A program made the translations under genes and the position numbers. A stretch of DNA of 64,000 nucleotides, from positions 434,001 through 498,000 of the forward strand of contig JAFBJZ010000847.1 in assembly GCA_016785225.1 (NCBI GenBank). Direction: 5' to 3'. Each line of letters opens with the position of its first letter. The stretch's first letter is position 1. Shown one piece after another: positions 48,590 to 62,866 of this stretch. The notes below the pieces were generated by a model, which searched no databases, was not told the DNA's origin, and worked only from the letters and a program-made list of their open reading frames with translations. Origin of the DNA: Psettodes erumei (Eukaryota; Chordata; Actinopteri; Pleuronectiformes; Psettodidae).

Positions 48590-51499
48590 AAGGGGAATTA
48601 CAGTGATGATTTATGAGTTTTTCTTCCTTCCAGCTAATATGGGTTTAAGTACAGTGAGATACACAGCAGTAGTTCTTCCAGGAATGCAGCACACTATCAT
48701 CTGAGGTTGAAACTTTAATTTCCGGCTGGTTTAGTTTCTTTTCATTTGAACTCATAGTACATCACCTCCATGTCCACCTCTATCTATCCTGCCTTATTGC
48801 CTCCTCTGCTCATTTGGGGGTTTGTTCTCTGAGCTGAAGACAGACAACAATCACAGTTCTGCTATAGATAGCAAACAGTGGTTTGTGACTCCACAGTGCT
48901 GAAATCAACTGGGATAAGGGGATTATGGGACTGAGGACGACTGAACAGAACATTTAGTGTCTGCGCCCAGAAACAGCCCGATCAGCAGCTTAGGGTTATT
49001 AGGCATCTCCCAGATTTAAAGACTGGCTCTGTCTCTCATTTACTGTCCTCCACTTCTCCCATTTTCTCCTTTTGCCTCTCTTTACTGCCACTTTCCAAAT
49101 TCTGCTTGATGTTTTTGGGCGATCTCATTTCCTTGCTTTATCACCCACTAATTTACTTACCTTCTTCCTATTACTACTTCTGTGTTCTCTGCACCTTTGT
49201 TAAGTTTAATTCCATCTTCCTCTTGTGTTATTCTGCAGCATGAGTGTAATATTGCAGCTTTCATTCAACTTGTCTAAACTACTGTCTGTGTACTGTGTGA
49301 AAGACAGAGAGACAGTCACCACCTTCTCAAAGGTCAGCATCAGTCATAGAGCCTCAGAGTTGCTGCAGGTGTTGTAAAACCATGGAATCCAAACAAATAC
49401 AGAGGTTGTGAGCAGCACATCTTTCATTTTAGGTCTCTCTGTTTTCTGATGGTGCTGCTCTCTCTTCTCATTTACAGAATGACTTTTAACGCCAGTTGGT
49501 CTTAATGTCATGGAGAAACCGACGTGATGTTTTATCCTCAGGGAGCTATGAGAGTCAAGTGCCTGCCCTGCTGCTTAATGAACATTTTATCAGCAGTGCC
49601 CTGGACATGTTACAGTCCACACATGCCAAAGAAACTCAAACATGAATTACCCAGTAGTTCAGCATGGGATATGAGATATGTCCCGATTTAAGTCATACCT
49701 TTGTGTTATGACATAACACTTGTGTTATAATACCGCTGTATATTGCTGCTTGTGTTATGATCTGTTTAATGGCACAAAATCAAGAGAGGAAAAAATGTAT
49801 TGCTCACTTATAATTTGAGTACAACCTACTTACTCAATGTTTGCTGTGCAGGAGGTTGATTATTATTTGGTATTTTCCACAAAGCAGGTATATATACTCC
49901 CAGCCCTGCTTTTCCTAGCTGGTTTGAGATTTGTAAATTTCCAGTCATAAGTTCACTATTCATCAGCATGTCAGACCTTTAGGCAACTCCTTCTCCATTG
50001 CACTATAGTCATTTTGCATTGGTGAGGATGGTGTCTATACAACTGACATTTGATGTGATGAGGGTGTACAGATGTGATTCAGAGTCTCTGAATGAATTAG
50101 TGCTGTTTCATTTAGCTCACTACTCAGTCTTCTGTGGGAGCCTGGAAAACCTAACTCTGTCAACTTACTTGCCAAGCCAGGGACCTCCACCCCTCTGTAA
50201 TGCTGATGATGCCAACAGATTAACTTAAATGCATCAACACAAAGACAAATGTAAATACAGAGCTGGGAAATCAATCAGACAGTAAACAGAATGAGTTTGT
50301 TTATTCGTACAGAGAGAGATGAGATGGATGAGAGGGTACAGCCAATTATGGCTGACTATGCACAGAAGAGAGAAGAAGAAATTGAGTCAAGTTGATCAAT
50401 ACATGAGAGAACATCTCTCATAACCGTGGTGACAAATAACCTGCGTCACAGATACAGTAACTTGTTTCATTTTGCACACATGCACTCACATGCACACAAG
50501 CCCGCACAATTACAGTCATTCATTCAGTAAGCATTTGAAATCAAAACCTGTGTTGCCTGTGATGTTTTTACAGTGATGCATTGCTTTGAACAATGTACAA
50601 GTACACACATACGCATACATACACAATGCATCTTTAAGCACCGTTTTCAAAAATCAAAACCTTGTGCTGTCATCTCTGTGGTGTTCTTTGAATATACAAA
50701 AGCCACAGTCATTTCTAAGCTCTTGCACTCACTCACTCAGACCCCTACAAGGCATATTTATCCACACAGCAGGAGGGGCAAAGGTATTCATTCCTTGTTC
50801 CAGTGGCATTTGTGACTCCAATCATCTTTTACTTGTACCGTTTTTTGTGTAATTTCGAAAAGAAATAAGGAATTTTAGAGTAGGTCCCTAAATCCAGCAA
50901 ACTGTGTTCTCGCCAGACGTCAAAGCCTTAACAGCTGCCATTCCAAGTGCACTGAAATGGGCCATAGTGTTGAAATTTGGTTATAGCTTTTAATAGCCTT
51001 CACTGAGCATTAGTGTCTCGTATTAACCAGAGTCATTGTAAGGTCCTCTGCCCTCAGTATATTAGTCTTGTTGACAATCATATAGGCACATCCTTCCTTT
51101 AATCTCCTGGCTCTTTATGTGAAGTGATATTCCCTAGAAAATAAAAACTAAAGAGCTTTTCTAAACCGAAAAAAATTTAATCTTGGGGCGGAAAATTATT
51201 TTGAGATTTTTCTATCTCCTCGGCCAAAGAAAACCAATTTCATTTTTATTGTCATATTTCCAGCAAGTGAATTCAGGGTTGTTTTTTTGTAGCTGTGAAA
51301 AAGTTCTAATCCTTATTGCTACAGGCAGAAAAATAATTGAGTAAGGGAGAGGGGTCAACAAATATGAATACACAAAGATAAAACCAAGACAAAAACACAG
51401 AGACAACATGCATGCACGACACACGTTTATTCGTACAGACCATCTCTCAATATGCACGCATGTTTACCAAAACATATACAAGCATAAAATATTTTAATG

Positions 51500-51610
51500 C
51501 AGTAGGGCTGCAACAAACAATTGTTTTCAATGTTAATTATTTTGTTGATTCTATTTCATTATTGATTAATTATGCTCTAAAATGTCAGGAAATCGATAGA
51601 AAAAACTAAT
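51500..51610 (+). mobile_element. Fragment of a teleost agggctgcaac repeat (probable non-autonomous DNA transposon)
   Basis: Starts gcagtagggctgcaacaaac, then an AT-rich ttaattattttgttgatt / attgattaattat segment, then taaaatgtcaggaaa. These match the left part of a common percomorph element whose end resembles hAT-type terminal repeats. The right end was not found, so this is a truncated copy. Confidence 0.55.
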
Positions 51611-52727
51611 TTCTAGGCTATCCATTCAATAGTTGATATTTACTAAATATAAAAGCAAAACCCATCAACATGCTGGCAGCACTAGAAGAAAAGTCGGGAG
51701 ATCGCCAACGTCCTTAGGATTCACCTCCTGGGGACCATGAGTGTTATGTGCCATGAGTCAGCAATTGTTAACCCATTTCATTATGGACATTTTCATTTAG
51801 AGTGACTGACAGTGCCATCACTCATAGATCACATTGGAGATGCTGAGACTAGAAAAGCATCAACAATTTTGCTTTATAAATAATGGTTAACAGGTTAACT
51901 ATACAATGAAGTCTACGCACAATTGCAACAATCAGCTGATGTAATATAGGATGATACATGTTTGCTGTGTTTCATGGAAACATTTGGTGAGCAGAGAGAA
52001 TGCCAAGGCACCGACATGCTCACTGGAGCAGATATCAACATTGCTATGGTCTTACTTAGTAATATGTGTGTGCTGATGTGAATAATCATCCAGTGTCGGC
52101 CCCAGGTGACCATGGTGGGAAGGGGGAAATCAAGCTGAACAACACCCAGCAGGGCCCCTTTCATTCCATTAGCTAAAGTACAGGTAGATCAGCCCTGCCT
52201 GCCTGACTCCCACTGTCACCTCCACAGAAGTAAATGTGTTTGTCCATGTTTGCAGACAGCTGTTTGTGTGTGCGCATACTTGTTTGATGGCTGTGCAGCA
52301 TGAATACTGGGACAGCTATGGTCATGCTATTCTGCCTGCATACATGTAACTAATGTGCAGCCATTAATCATTGAGCAGACCCTATAAATATCTCCTAAAG
52401 GGATTTCTCTTGTGTGAGTGCATGTGGCTTTAATCAAGTAAAAGAAGCAGCCCTTCCTTCTTCACTCTGTCTTTTCTTCTTCCTCTTTCTTCTTTTGTTG
52501 TAGAGGAGAAATGAAGGCTGTTATTGAAGCTTTAACCCATATCTGTCCTTGCCTCATCTCTCTGATGAACACTCCCTCAGACCTGGAGAAAAATACTTTG
52601 ATTGAATGTGACAGCTGCCAATAGTCATGGATTTCCCCCCTTTGTTTCTAAGCTTGTGTGTATATGAGTGTGTACGTGTCAGTGTGTGCGCATGTTTTTG
52701 TAATCTTTCATGACTGTATGTGTATTT

Positions 52728-52749
52728 GCATGCATGCATGCATGCATGC
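52728..52749. repeat. (TGCA)n tetranucleotide repeat
   Basis: Five self-complementary TGCA units, able to form a cruciform or hairpin. Confidence 0.93.
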
Positions 52750-53574
52750 CTGCCTGTGCACGTCCATATGCTTCAATGTGGTTGGTCCATCTGTCAGACA
52801 GGTTTCAGCCATTAGGACTGTATCCAAGTCACACCAAGCTGAACTGCTCATCTCTCATTTAGCCTGATGGACACCCGCTTGGGGAACCACAGAGGGGAGA
52901 CACGTCCTGTTCTTGTCTGTCCTTCTCACTCACTTTCTCTGTTTGTGTGAACGTGCATGACTATGCGTGCCTGTCCCCGGATGGCTGAAGGGCACTGAAT
53001 GCATTAAAATGAATTAATTATTTCAATACATACTTTCATTGTAACAGTATGGGCTATGGAAAAAAGTCTGAGTCTGAGTCTGATTGGTACCATCCAGCAC
53101 AATTATCGCCTGGTTTACCTATACCACTCAGCCCATGTTCCATAACTGTATGCCACAGCATTTAATGCCTGTGGGCGTAATTACACAGAGACGATTAGAG
53201 ACAGAATAGGTCAGCTGTACATCTTCTGGAATGGCAGTGGTAATAAAGCAGCTTAGGGAAGCACCAGCACTGAGCCACATTCAAAATGTACCTTGCTTTA
53301 AGCCTGTTATTTAACAGCCCTAACAGATAATAGAAAGGGGTCATTTTAATTTCCAGCTGAGAGTTGGTTTTCAAAATGAAGCAGAATTCTCCTTTTTTGC
53401 ACTCTAGTTTCATCAAGTAGGTCAGAGCATATTTTGCCTTCAAGCAAAGTTTCTGCAAGTGTATGCACTCATAAATAAATGGTATAGTGACACCTGTAGC
53501 CTGGAAAAGCATTGAAAATTCTTTTTGTCAAAAGACTAAAGCTAAAGCTAAAATGAAGACCAGTTGCCAAAATG

Positions 53575-53795
53575 AACACTGGTTTAGAGGTAGAGCCAGG
53601 TTATAGGTGAATCTTATCACTTTTTGTGTTATTACCCACCATTCCCGCTGTTTTCTTTTGTAATGCTAAGATAAGCTAACCATCTGATGGCTCCAACTTA
53701 ACATTTAATGTACAAACACAAACGAAAATCAATCTTCTCGTCTTACTCACAAAAAATCTCCAAAGTGTGTTTCCCAATGCGCTGATCTTTCCCTT
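53575..53795 (-). repeat. Second copy of the same teleost repeat, inverted
   Basis: The reverse complement reads cattgggaaacacac, acgagaagattgat, gatggttagcttatcttagc and acctggctctacctctaaa, the same ordered landmarks as at 3079-3340 but more diverged. It lies in the long intron, about 50 kb from the first copy and in opposite orientation. Confidence 0.6.
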
Positions 53796-54730
53796 TTTGG
53801 AAACATGGATATTAATATATGCTATGTCCAGTCTGCACTGTAATACATTTTTCCAGCCAGTCAGTCAGAAGTGTTTTTGGTTTGAGCTTCTCATTCTTTA
53901 GCAGGGTTAATATTATTTTCTAATTCCTATCAGGCCACATAGTGAAAAGAAGAATATAAGTAAGAGCAGTAACCAGAATACATGAGGGTTGAGAAAAGAA
54001 AAGAAAAAACAAGAAAACTGTCAAGACAACAAGAATGGCAGCTTGGTACAGAACTGTGAAAAGTGAATGAACATGAAAACAACAAAGTAATGTAAGAGAG
54101 AAAAGGTTGTGGAGAAGAAGGGGAGAGCAGGGTCATTATGTTTCACCACAGAGTACTTTCCTCGGACATCATTCTCCCTCTTCCAATTAAGCCCTCCAAA
54201 AACACATCCCTGCAGACAGAAGAGAGGCACTCAGCTAAGACCCCGAATGTCTCCCACTGGTCTAGTTTCCCCGGATAAGCATTGGATCAGTGCAACTGCA
54301 TCGCTGCTGTGTCCGAGAGACTGAGACCCGCTTTGTCAAGTTGAGGAAGCTCCAGCTGTTCAGTTGCTTTAAGGACCTGAGGACGCATCCTTTACCAGAA
54401 TAAAATGAGCTCGCCTGGAGAGAACAAGAGCTTGTGGATTTATAGCCGGCACTTTCAGCACAAGCCAAATGGTTCTCTGATGTAATCGGGCCTACGATCG
54501 CAAGAGTCACAGCTCCGCTATGCCCTTTGTCTGTCACATACCCACACATACAATACACATAAAGATATCCATAGAGACCTATTTGCTACGGGTGAGCATA
54601 CAGATGCACATGCTGTAGGGATAAGCACAGACCACTTAGTTTAGCTCTCTCGTCCACTTTCTCCAATTAAGCAATGCATTTCCTCTTTGCATACATAAAT
54701 AAACCATGTTCACATGTATATGCAAAATAT

Positions 54731-54754
54731 AACTAACTAACTAACTAACTAACT
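54731..54754. repeat. (AACT)6 tetranucleotide repeat
   Basis: Six perfect AACT units. Confidence 0.95.
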
Positions 54755-55120
54755 ACACAATACAAACTTCACCATTAACACACAACAGCCACATTCATTT
54801 TTATTCAGAGCATCAAACATTTCCTTGTCTCGCATCATAATTAAGTCTTTCAAGGTGTGTGGGGAAACTCGAGCATGACTTGGCTCTTTGTTGATGACTC
54901 AACCCAAACATCCCCACACTGCCCAAGCAATTTTTTTCTTTCATCTCCATGCCATACCCATAAATCTGTGGGTCAGCATTTACGTAATAATTCTAATAAT
55001 TGGCTCTACTTTCATTGTCGCGAAAGCTCAAGATGAATTCTAATGCAGCTCCAGATGCAGTTCTTTCGAAGTTTCTTCAACACGCTGTGCTCTCCGTTCT
55101 GAGAAATGTGAGTGTACTTT

Positions 55121-55140
55121 GTGTGTGTGTGTGTGTGTGT
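55121..55140. repeat. (GT)10 microsatellite
   Basis: Pure GT run, then ttgtgtgtat. Confidence 0.93.
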
Positions 55141-55308
55141 TTGTGTGTATGGGTGAAAAAGAGAGAGAGGCAGACAAGCAACACTACAATATGTGGGAAG
55201 ACAGTAAGTTTGTTGCTAGGATGCACATCTCTCTCAGGAAGGAAATGAAATCTGGATGACGGCACAGCAGCAATCAATTAATCCTCCATGAAGTCAGGAC
55301 AGAGTCTC

Positions 55309-55334
55309 ACACACACACACACACACACACACAC
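55309..55334. repeat. (AC)13 microsatellite
   Basis: Pure AC run 169 bases after the (GT)10 tract, complementary to it. Confidence 0.95.
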
Positions 55335-56929
55335 CAGCACACACAGATATATAGCAGTGATACAGCATTTTTCCCAACTATCCTTTGTGCAGACAGGTAA
55401 ACGGGAGTGCAGCTTTTAACTGTTTCTATTTATATATGACTTTTGCTATACTGAAGTTTTCTGAAGGTGTGTGTGTGGCAGAATGTGTGTATTTTCATTC
55501 ATATACAGGAGCATCATCAAGGAAGAAAAACTACATATATCAAATGGGGGACCGTAGGAGAGACCACCCACAAAGTAACACAATTAGTGTTGAGTTTATG
55601 CAGTAAGGTACTGGCCTTATTGAACCGCAAAGCAGAATTAATCTAAAAGCTAGATAGCTCTGGTGCCTTGTGAATAATGATTTCTCAGCCAGGTAATTTG
55701 ATTTATCATAGCATACTTTTAGCTAGACTCCACTTTTTCTCCATTTGTGAATTGATTCCCAAGGTTGACAGGCAGCAGGATGATGGCACTCTGGGTTTTG
55801 TTTGAACTCTTTTTTTTCCTTTATTATGTATGTGGGGAAGATTGAAAGCATCAGAGTGAGACAGAGAGAGACCATGATGAGATAAGCCTGGCATAAACAT
55901 AAAATAGGATCCATCAGTATCACAGAGGCGCTAATTATTTTCATAGCAAACGATTTGGTGGCGCAGCACTTTGTCTCTTTTGCTCTGTCCCTCTCCGCTT
56001 GATCCCATTTAATATCTTGCCCGCAGTGTATTACATTGCGGCTGCACCCATTCCTCTTCATCAGTAGTTTGACTATTGATGCCTTTTGTCCACATAAGAT
56101 ATCTGTCTGGCCGGTGAACAGACACTGAGACAAAAAAGCAAAGTGCATGGACACAAAAGTAGTTTCGCTTTTATTTTAGTGTCGCTGTGTTAAACTGCTG
56201 GATGCTACTGTTGGCGGGTTTACGACAGCCATGGAAGCCTTGTCAATGAAATAGGATGCTGTAATTCTTCTGAAAAGCACAGACAGACACAATACTACAA
56301 AAGCACAAGGGCTTTGTATCCATATGCAATGGGGGAAGAGAAGCGTGCATAGTGTATTTTGGGACTGATACCACAGAGTTGTATGCATGCTGTACAGACA
56401 GCATAAGATAAACAGGGAATATAAGAAGAGCTCCTTCACCAGTGTATCCTCCCAAGAGTATGGTTCCCTCTATACATGACAGAAATATCAAAGGCCTGTT
56501 TGATCTCACCGCCGGCTTTTCACCCTCCGAAACAAATCGACACGGTTCAGGGCTTTTTTTTCTGAATAGCTGCTTGTTGGAGTTTTGATGATGAAATGTT
56601 GCAGTCTGTTCAATCCCTCATGCTCTGAAGTTCTCAGCTCCTCCCTTTGGTGTTTGCTCTTTTACCAGTTCTTTCTCTCAAGATGGGCTTTCTTCTGTTT
56701 CACAGTTAAAGCTCTCCCCCACCTTGTGTGGATGTGCAGCTATTTGCATCTGGAAGTGTCTCTGACTGGTATAGTTTGCATATGGACAAGAGAGCAGAGG
56801 TATAGGAAAAGAGGAAAGAGCAATGACAGAGGGAGATAGAGCATGATGTGGCAGCCCAGTTAATTGTAAATGCTTGGCATCACACTCCTATCCAATCTTA
56901 TAGCCACACACTCACACTGTTACAGGCTC

Positions 56930-57080
56930 TTAACCGTTCCGTCTGGTCCAAGTTACTCTCAGTGTACTTAATGCCCACCAATTAGGCTCAGGCTCATTTT
57001 GGACCGAGCATGTCTGATTATTTGTCATTTGTCCCATCAGAGCTGTGTTGCTGGACTCATAACTGCTACTTAATTGGCTA
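56930..57080. promoter_or_regulatory. Possible conserved non-coding element
   Basis: Repeat-free block with caccaattaggctcaggctc, gattatttgtcatttgt and ctacttaattggctagg. Homeodomain-type cores without coding frame; texture only. Confidence 0.18.
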
Positions 57081-58919
57081 GGAGACAGAACACTGGGTCT
57101 ATATGGGTACTTAGGCTGGCTACTGACTGATGATGATAGTTAGTGTGGGACCAAGAAAGCCTATCTGTGGGGTAATGGAGACCGAATGGATTGTGCCCTG
57201 CAGATGTGTTATATTTCTATTTAGCCCACATAAGCCCCTTCGTCTAGACTGGAGGTGCCCATTGAAGGTGTGCTATGGTGGTGTCTGTTCCTGATGGTAA
57301 AACTTCAACATGGCAGCCACAGTGCACTGCTCTCTGTAGCTGGAGAGTCAGTATGTTTTTTGGACAAGGCACATTGTCGATCAACAGTCGTCTGCGCTTC
57401 TTCTTCTTTTCTTAATTTTTTGCAAATTGATAATTTTTCGGACTTTTTCAGCCACCGAATGTTGATTGGAGAAATGGCAGGAAAGATGTCATTCACTCCC
57501 CCTTTCATTAAATTGACATGACTAGACTTTGAGGTAAATGCTTGTTTCATTTATCATCTCTTTGGGCAATTTGTGATCTCCTTTTTTTAACTGCATGCAT
57601 ATTTGCAATTCTTTCCTTTGCAGTCAGGAACAATATGTGCAGCATCCTTAGCTCCTTCTTTACTTGTGCCTTCATCAAATCTGTTCCCTTGTAACAACAC
57701 AAGTGGTCAGAAATTCAGCAGTGAACAATTACCTTTACAATTCCAGTGAACATGAATGTATCTATGTGATGAGCAATGCTGGAAAAGATGATAAGTACTC
57801 ACTTTTAAGTAAGTGCTCACTTTCCCTGGGTAAATGATCATTTCAAATAAACAGAGAGCGAGAGTTTTGTCAATTAGGACAGATGTACAACACTTCAGCA
57901 GATAAGACAGCAAAATGCAAACAGATAAACAGTCAGGCTGATTGGATCAAGCTGTGAATAACTAGATCTGGTTCAACGGACAAGTGGAAGGAGCAGAGGC
58001 AGTGGAAGGAAGGGCTGATATGGTGCAGAAATATAGCGGGTGGAGGTGCTGGCTGTTCCAGAAATAGAAAAGTAGTCAATATGTCCCCAAAGTAGCCAAT
58101 ACCTCAGAAGAAGACAGGGTAAGAGTGTGCGAAAAGAGGAGAGCAATGGTGGAGAACAAGGGTTCATAACTACTGCAGTTTCTATGAAGTCAGAACAAAT
58201 CTCTTCATTTCACACCTTGCTCCCACGTCCACTCGCTCCACTTCGGCTTCTTCATCTTACAAATCCTATTCTATCAAGGAACATGGACCTATTCTTCGAG
58301 CCACTTTCCCCATGTACTGTAACCATAACAACCAGGGGAATGATCATTGCTCTGTTATTCCACCCGACACTTCTTGATTTGACTAGAGGCCATTGTTTCA
58401 TCTTTTTCTTTCTTTTTCTCCACAGTTTGCCATGTTCAGCTCCCAACTACTACAGTTCTTTTTCTTGCCAAAGTTAGAGAATGTGAAATGGTATTAGGTC
58501 AATACTGACCAACCAATTGGAGTTACTAGTGCACCAACAATGAGGGATGCTCCCTGATGATCCCACACTACAAAGACTGTTTTCTTGGGTCATGTAGCTC
58601 ATGTAGGTCATTCGACCCTACCCTCAGATACGACCCATAGGAGCTTACCAGTTGCAGGTGAACCTTCAAAATCATGGTAACAATATTAAACATGCTATGA
58701 TGGCTATTCAGCAGTCAGGGTTTGGCTATGTTCAGGAAAGGCCTGTATTTCTGTCGACACATACATCCACCCTGACCTCACTTAAGCAGACTTGCCCTAC
58801 ATATCATGTCACCTGACTTCCTACCTTTAATTACTACAGCTGCTGGAGGTCACCTAACAATAAATTTGTTTGTAATAAACCACTTGCATGGATGACCTGT
58901 GGGTTTTTTTTTTTTACAG

Positions 58920-59161
58920 GGGGGCAGTCTCCTCATCTATTCACCCTCACTATGGATGTATTAGGAGAGCTGGATATGACTCTGGTCAGCCTCGCTGCCA
59001 GTTTGTCGCAGTGCCAACCCACGTTACTGCAACTAAAAAAACAACAACCTTGCATCCTCAAAAAGGATTTCATCTAAAGACTACCATGATTAAAAAGGTG
59101 TCTGTTCACTGGACAGCTATGAATTCAGACAAGGTCAATAAATACTCATTGAATCGAATTT
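58920..59161 (+). other. Exon-like segment with strong acceptor and polyadenylation-type signal (weak candidate)
   Basis: A T13 tract and acag at 58919 make an acceptor-like site. One downstream frame reads MDVLGELDMTLVSLAASLSQ and stays open for about 50 codons; another stays open to about 59169. An AATAAA lies near 59138. In the phase needed after the IQ exon the frame closes after 14 codons, so it does not fit as the IQCJ last exon. It could be a terminal exon of a non-coding transcript or chance. Confidence 0.15.
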
Positions 59162-61679
59162 TCTTTTAAACCATGGAAGTTTTATCCTTGCAAAACTTCC
59201 CAGAGCTTCGAAAAAATATTTTAATGTTTACTACTTCATCCCATTTTAAGTGCATTAGCTGAGCTGACAGGCCAATGGAGAGAGAAGAATTAGATGTGGA
59301 AATCAGGAAGCAGATAAAAACACTTTTTTGGCTTATGTAGTCAGTGAAAATGTTTTAAATGAATGGCTGCCATCTCACACTTTGGCAAATAGGTCTTATA
59401 ATACATACAAGTCCTTCACTAGGTAAATTCAGAGGTATTGTAAAGCCATGATTCATTACATGGTATTATGTGATCAAAAATTTGTATAGAGTATGATGCA
59501 CATCATGTCATGGCATCTGCAAGTGAGCTTTTAGGAGATATTCTCTTCATAATACATAATAAAATGATGTTCCTTCTCACTCTACAATAACCATGAGGAC
59601 AAAAACATTCACAGTTAACTTGTTTATCAACTCTAAGTCAGTTTGTCATTGTCTTGTTGCATTGCTCACTGTTGAATTAGTATTGACGCTGAATTTGGTT
59701 ACCATTGATCAGTGTTTGACACTTCCTCACCACTGGCCTTCAGTCATGTGGGAAACTCTTTTTAGCAGCCACCGGTCACATCTGCACCTTACCTCCATAT
59801 TCAGTATTTGAATTTGGGAATCAAGGTGTAATCTCTATGCATAAACCAGCCATGTTCATTTGTGTGGAAGAGCCATAAAACTGTACCATACGTGTCACAA
59901 CAGAGACTCAAACAATGTGTGTATGTATAAGATTATGGTATTCATCCCACTGACATGGGACCAAAAGAGGCATTGAGTGGAGGAGAGGGAAAGAAAAAGA
60001 AGAAAAGATAAATGGAGATAGATAAGAGGCATAGAAAGAAACAGTGAAAGAGAGCTGTGTGAGTAATACCAAAGCCAGTCTTACGGAACTAAAAAGCAAA
60101 AAGGTCAGCTCCCTTGTTCTTCCAGGGTTTTTTTCTTTTTATTTTGCGCTGTTTTTCCATCCCCCATGGCACAAAGTGGCAGTTGGTTTAAGATTTCACA
60201 GTGGTGAAACCTTGCTTTACATGTAAACTGCAACATGCCCTTTTCTTTCTTCTGTCCTTGAACCCTCTCCTCTCCTCTCCTCCAAGACAGTTACCTCTGC
60301 CAGACAGACAGCAGACTGGATGCTACATATCTTTTCATTTCTTCTCCTATTCCCTAACTCTCTCCTTCTTTCTCCCCTTTCCTCTCTGTTTGCCGGTGAT
60401 GTCACTGATGCAGAGATAAATATGTTGCTTTAAAGACCAGCTCACTGCTGAGGGACAGTCCGCAGTGCGGAGAGGTAGAGGAGGGAGACAGAGGGAGGTT
60501 TAGCAGAATAAAACAGTGTGAGATAGACAGAGACGAACAGAACAACTTCGTTTTAACTAAGCTTTGCTCTAATGGCGCATAGTGAGTGGCAGAGAGAAAA
60601 GCAGGGGGGAAATGGCATTCTGTCGGGTTCATGTTTTAGACATGCCTTACTGCTCAGTCACATATCGATGGGCTAAGCCGTAGTGGAATCAACAGAAGGG
60701 ATCCTGTGGTGGAGATTTAAATAATGATCTGCAGCATTTCCACACAGACACACAACCACACCCTTCCACGTGCATGCAGACATTTATAAACATCAGCAAA
60801 CACCCAAAGAAAGAGCAGGCTGAGTTTTGGCACGTGGAGATGTCTTGCAGTAGAGGTGATTTATAGCCTGCCAGCTCATCCCTAGATGAATTCTCCCATG
60901 AATCATTGCACCTGCAGTGGTGATGGCAGAGAGGGCTGTGTCACTGGCTGCTCATTTTGTTTGGCCCTGTATGACTTTGTTTAGTAGGAATTGTTTTTTT
61001 TCCTATTCACCATTCCTGTTGTCTATCTAAAGTAAATTCTGTCTACTACAGCTTGTCTTCGTTTTTCTTTCTTACACTTTCAAGTCATATCTACCTGACC
61101 TACAGCTGACTCTTGGGCAATGGAGATATGGGTGGAGAGGATCTATAGTCTAAAATGTATTCCCGTGTGGATCGTACGTGCTAACAGACATCTGTGTATG
61201 CAGACACCCCATGTGGTATAAACATAAACAGATCCATATGTATCACTCCAATCCTTTAAAGCATAAAAGTTTACTAACTTAATGCAAAACTTAAATGTAG
61301 TGGAGTATCTTTCTACTGAATTAAAAGAGCTGAATACTTATTTTGACACAGTGTGGATGTGCACATATTGCATTTGGTGCACATGTCTGTCTCGCTGTCT
61401 GTACACTGCAGTGTGTCGACACAGTGATTCTCAGAGTCTGTACCACATGCATGCTCTTGTTTAGCAGCACAGCCTTCCCTGCCCCTGGTTTGCTGTGTCG
61501 TCAGCTGCTGTGTCCTCATCCTCAGTGTATGTAAGTGCTGAGTTGCGTTAGTTTAAGCCCAGATAGACCACAGGCCTGCACACATATTTGTTTAGAAAAA
61601 CGCAGACGCAGCTTAACTTGGTCACTCTTGTCAGAGTTGCTAAGGAGTGGGAGGTGGAGGAATTTGCTGAAGGATTTTC

Positions 61680-61870
61680 TGCCTCCCTGTCTTTAATCAC
61701 AATGCTAATTAAAGTTTACTGACTAATTGTGGCTGAGATAGTGTTTCTGTGGGCTGCCTACTTCTCTGTGCTAGTGCCTGGCCAATTACAGAGCTAATGG
61801 TCTATTGGTCGGCTCTGGTCTGGACACAACTCTAATGCATGAACAGTAAACTGATGGATTACAGTCCATG
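61680..61870. promoter_or_regulatory. Possible conserved non-coding element
   Basis: Block with aatgctaattaaagtttact, actaattgtggctgag, gccaattacagagctaatgg (a CCAAT-like word and TAAT cores) and no repeats. Texture only; no coding frame. Confidence 0.2.
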
Positions 61871-62826
61871 TTCATCAGTCCTGTTCCCAGGAGGTTCAGG
61901 CTTTTGCTCCTGCCTGGCGATGAAACTGGAGCACTAAAAATTTATCTTGGCAGACTGCCACAGTGGTCAATAGTTATTATTTCACAAGACTTCTTATCAA
62001 CTTATAGTCTTTTACGCAATTAAATCCACAGGCACACATGAGCTTGCACAGGACGATAAACTCCTTTCATGTGTGGTCACTTCTCTCAGTCCTCCAGCAA
62101 CAGCTGGTACTGAAGGACTGATATTCTGAGGCCAGTGCTAGGTGTGTGCAACGTTTGTGCATTCAGCCATAACAATGATTAACAGGGTTAATTTGGCACA
62201 GCGAGGCCCTGATTATGCCGCAGGATGACAAGGAGCTGCTGGAAAGCTGTCAGAGTGCTGTCAGCGTGTTGCTCTCTCACCTAGACATCATGCCTGACTT
62301 CTGTCCTTGCAAATCCCAGCAGATCAAGTCAGAGCGAAGCACAGATCTTCAAAAGAAGATAGTGCCTGTGCGTCTGTGTCTGCGTGCTCACTTGGTTAAA
62401 CAGTTCTCAGTAGCACCTTGTCTGTGCAGTGTCAGATCTGAAATAACCTTTCTGTGTGTACCATCCTGCAGCAAGCTTATACATTAACAGAGAGGTGGAC
62501 TTGCAATAAATACAAATTACACACCAGTGTCATATTCCTAAGCATACACTGAATTCCTTTACTTTGTCCTCCTCATGTATACTGAAGCTCAGCTAGATAA
62601 CAAGGTTTCCAACTGGCTGTCTGGCTGGAAGCCTTGAAATCCTATCCTTTGAAATCCTATCATTCAATACAAACTGTCTCATATTTTAAAGACCTGGTTG
62701 AGCCTGTGTCTTGAATGTGGGATTCATGCAAAGTTTGAGGTTATTCAGTTTGCTCCACAAGAATGCACAGGGACAGCCCTCTCTGAAGGCAAGCCTATTA
62801 TAAACTCGGCTCCCTTTTAATGCTCA

Positions 62827-62828
<2 letters not shown>

Positions 62829-62866
<38 letters not shown>

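Noticed and set aside
53195..53512. 105-codon minus-strand frame
   Set aside because: No recognised domain or splice context; AT-rich chance frame near a repeat.
55723..56154. 143-codon frame on the minus strand, one of the longest in the window
   Set aside because: No recognisable domain, no supporting splice structure and mixed hydrophobic/basic composition typical of chance frames.
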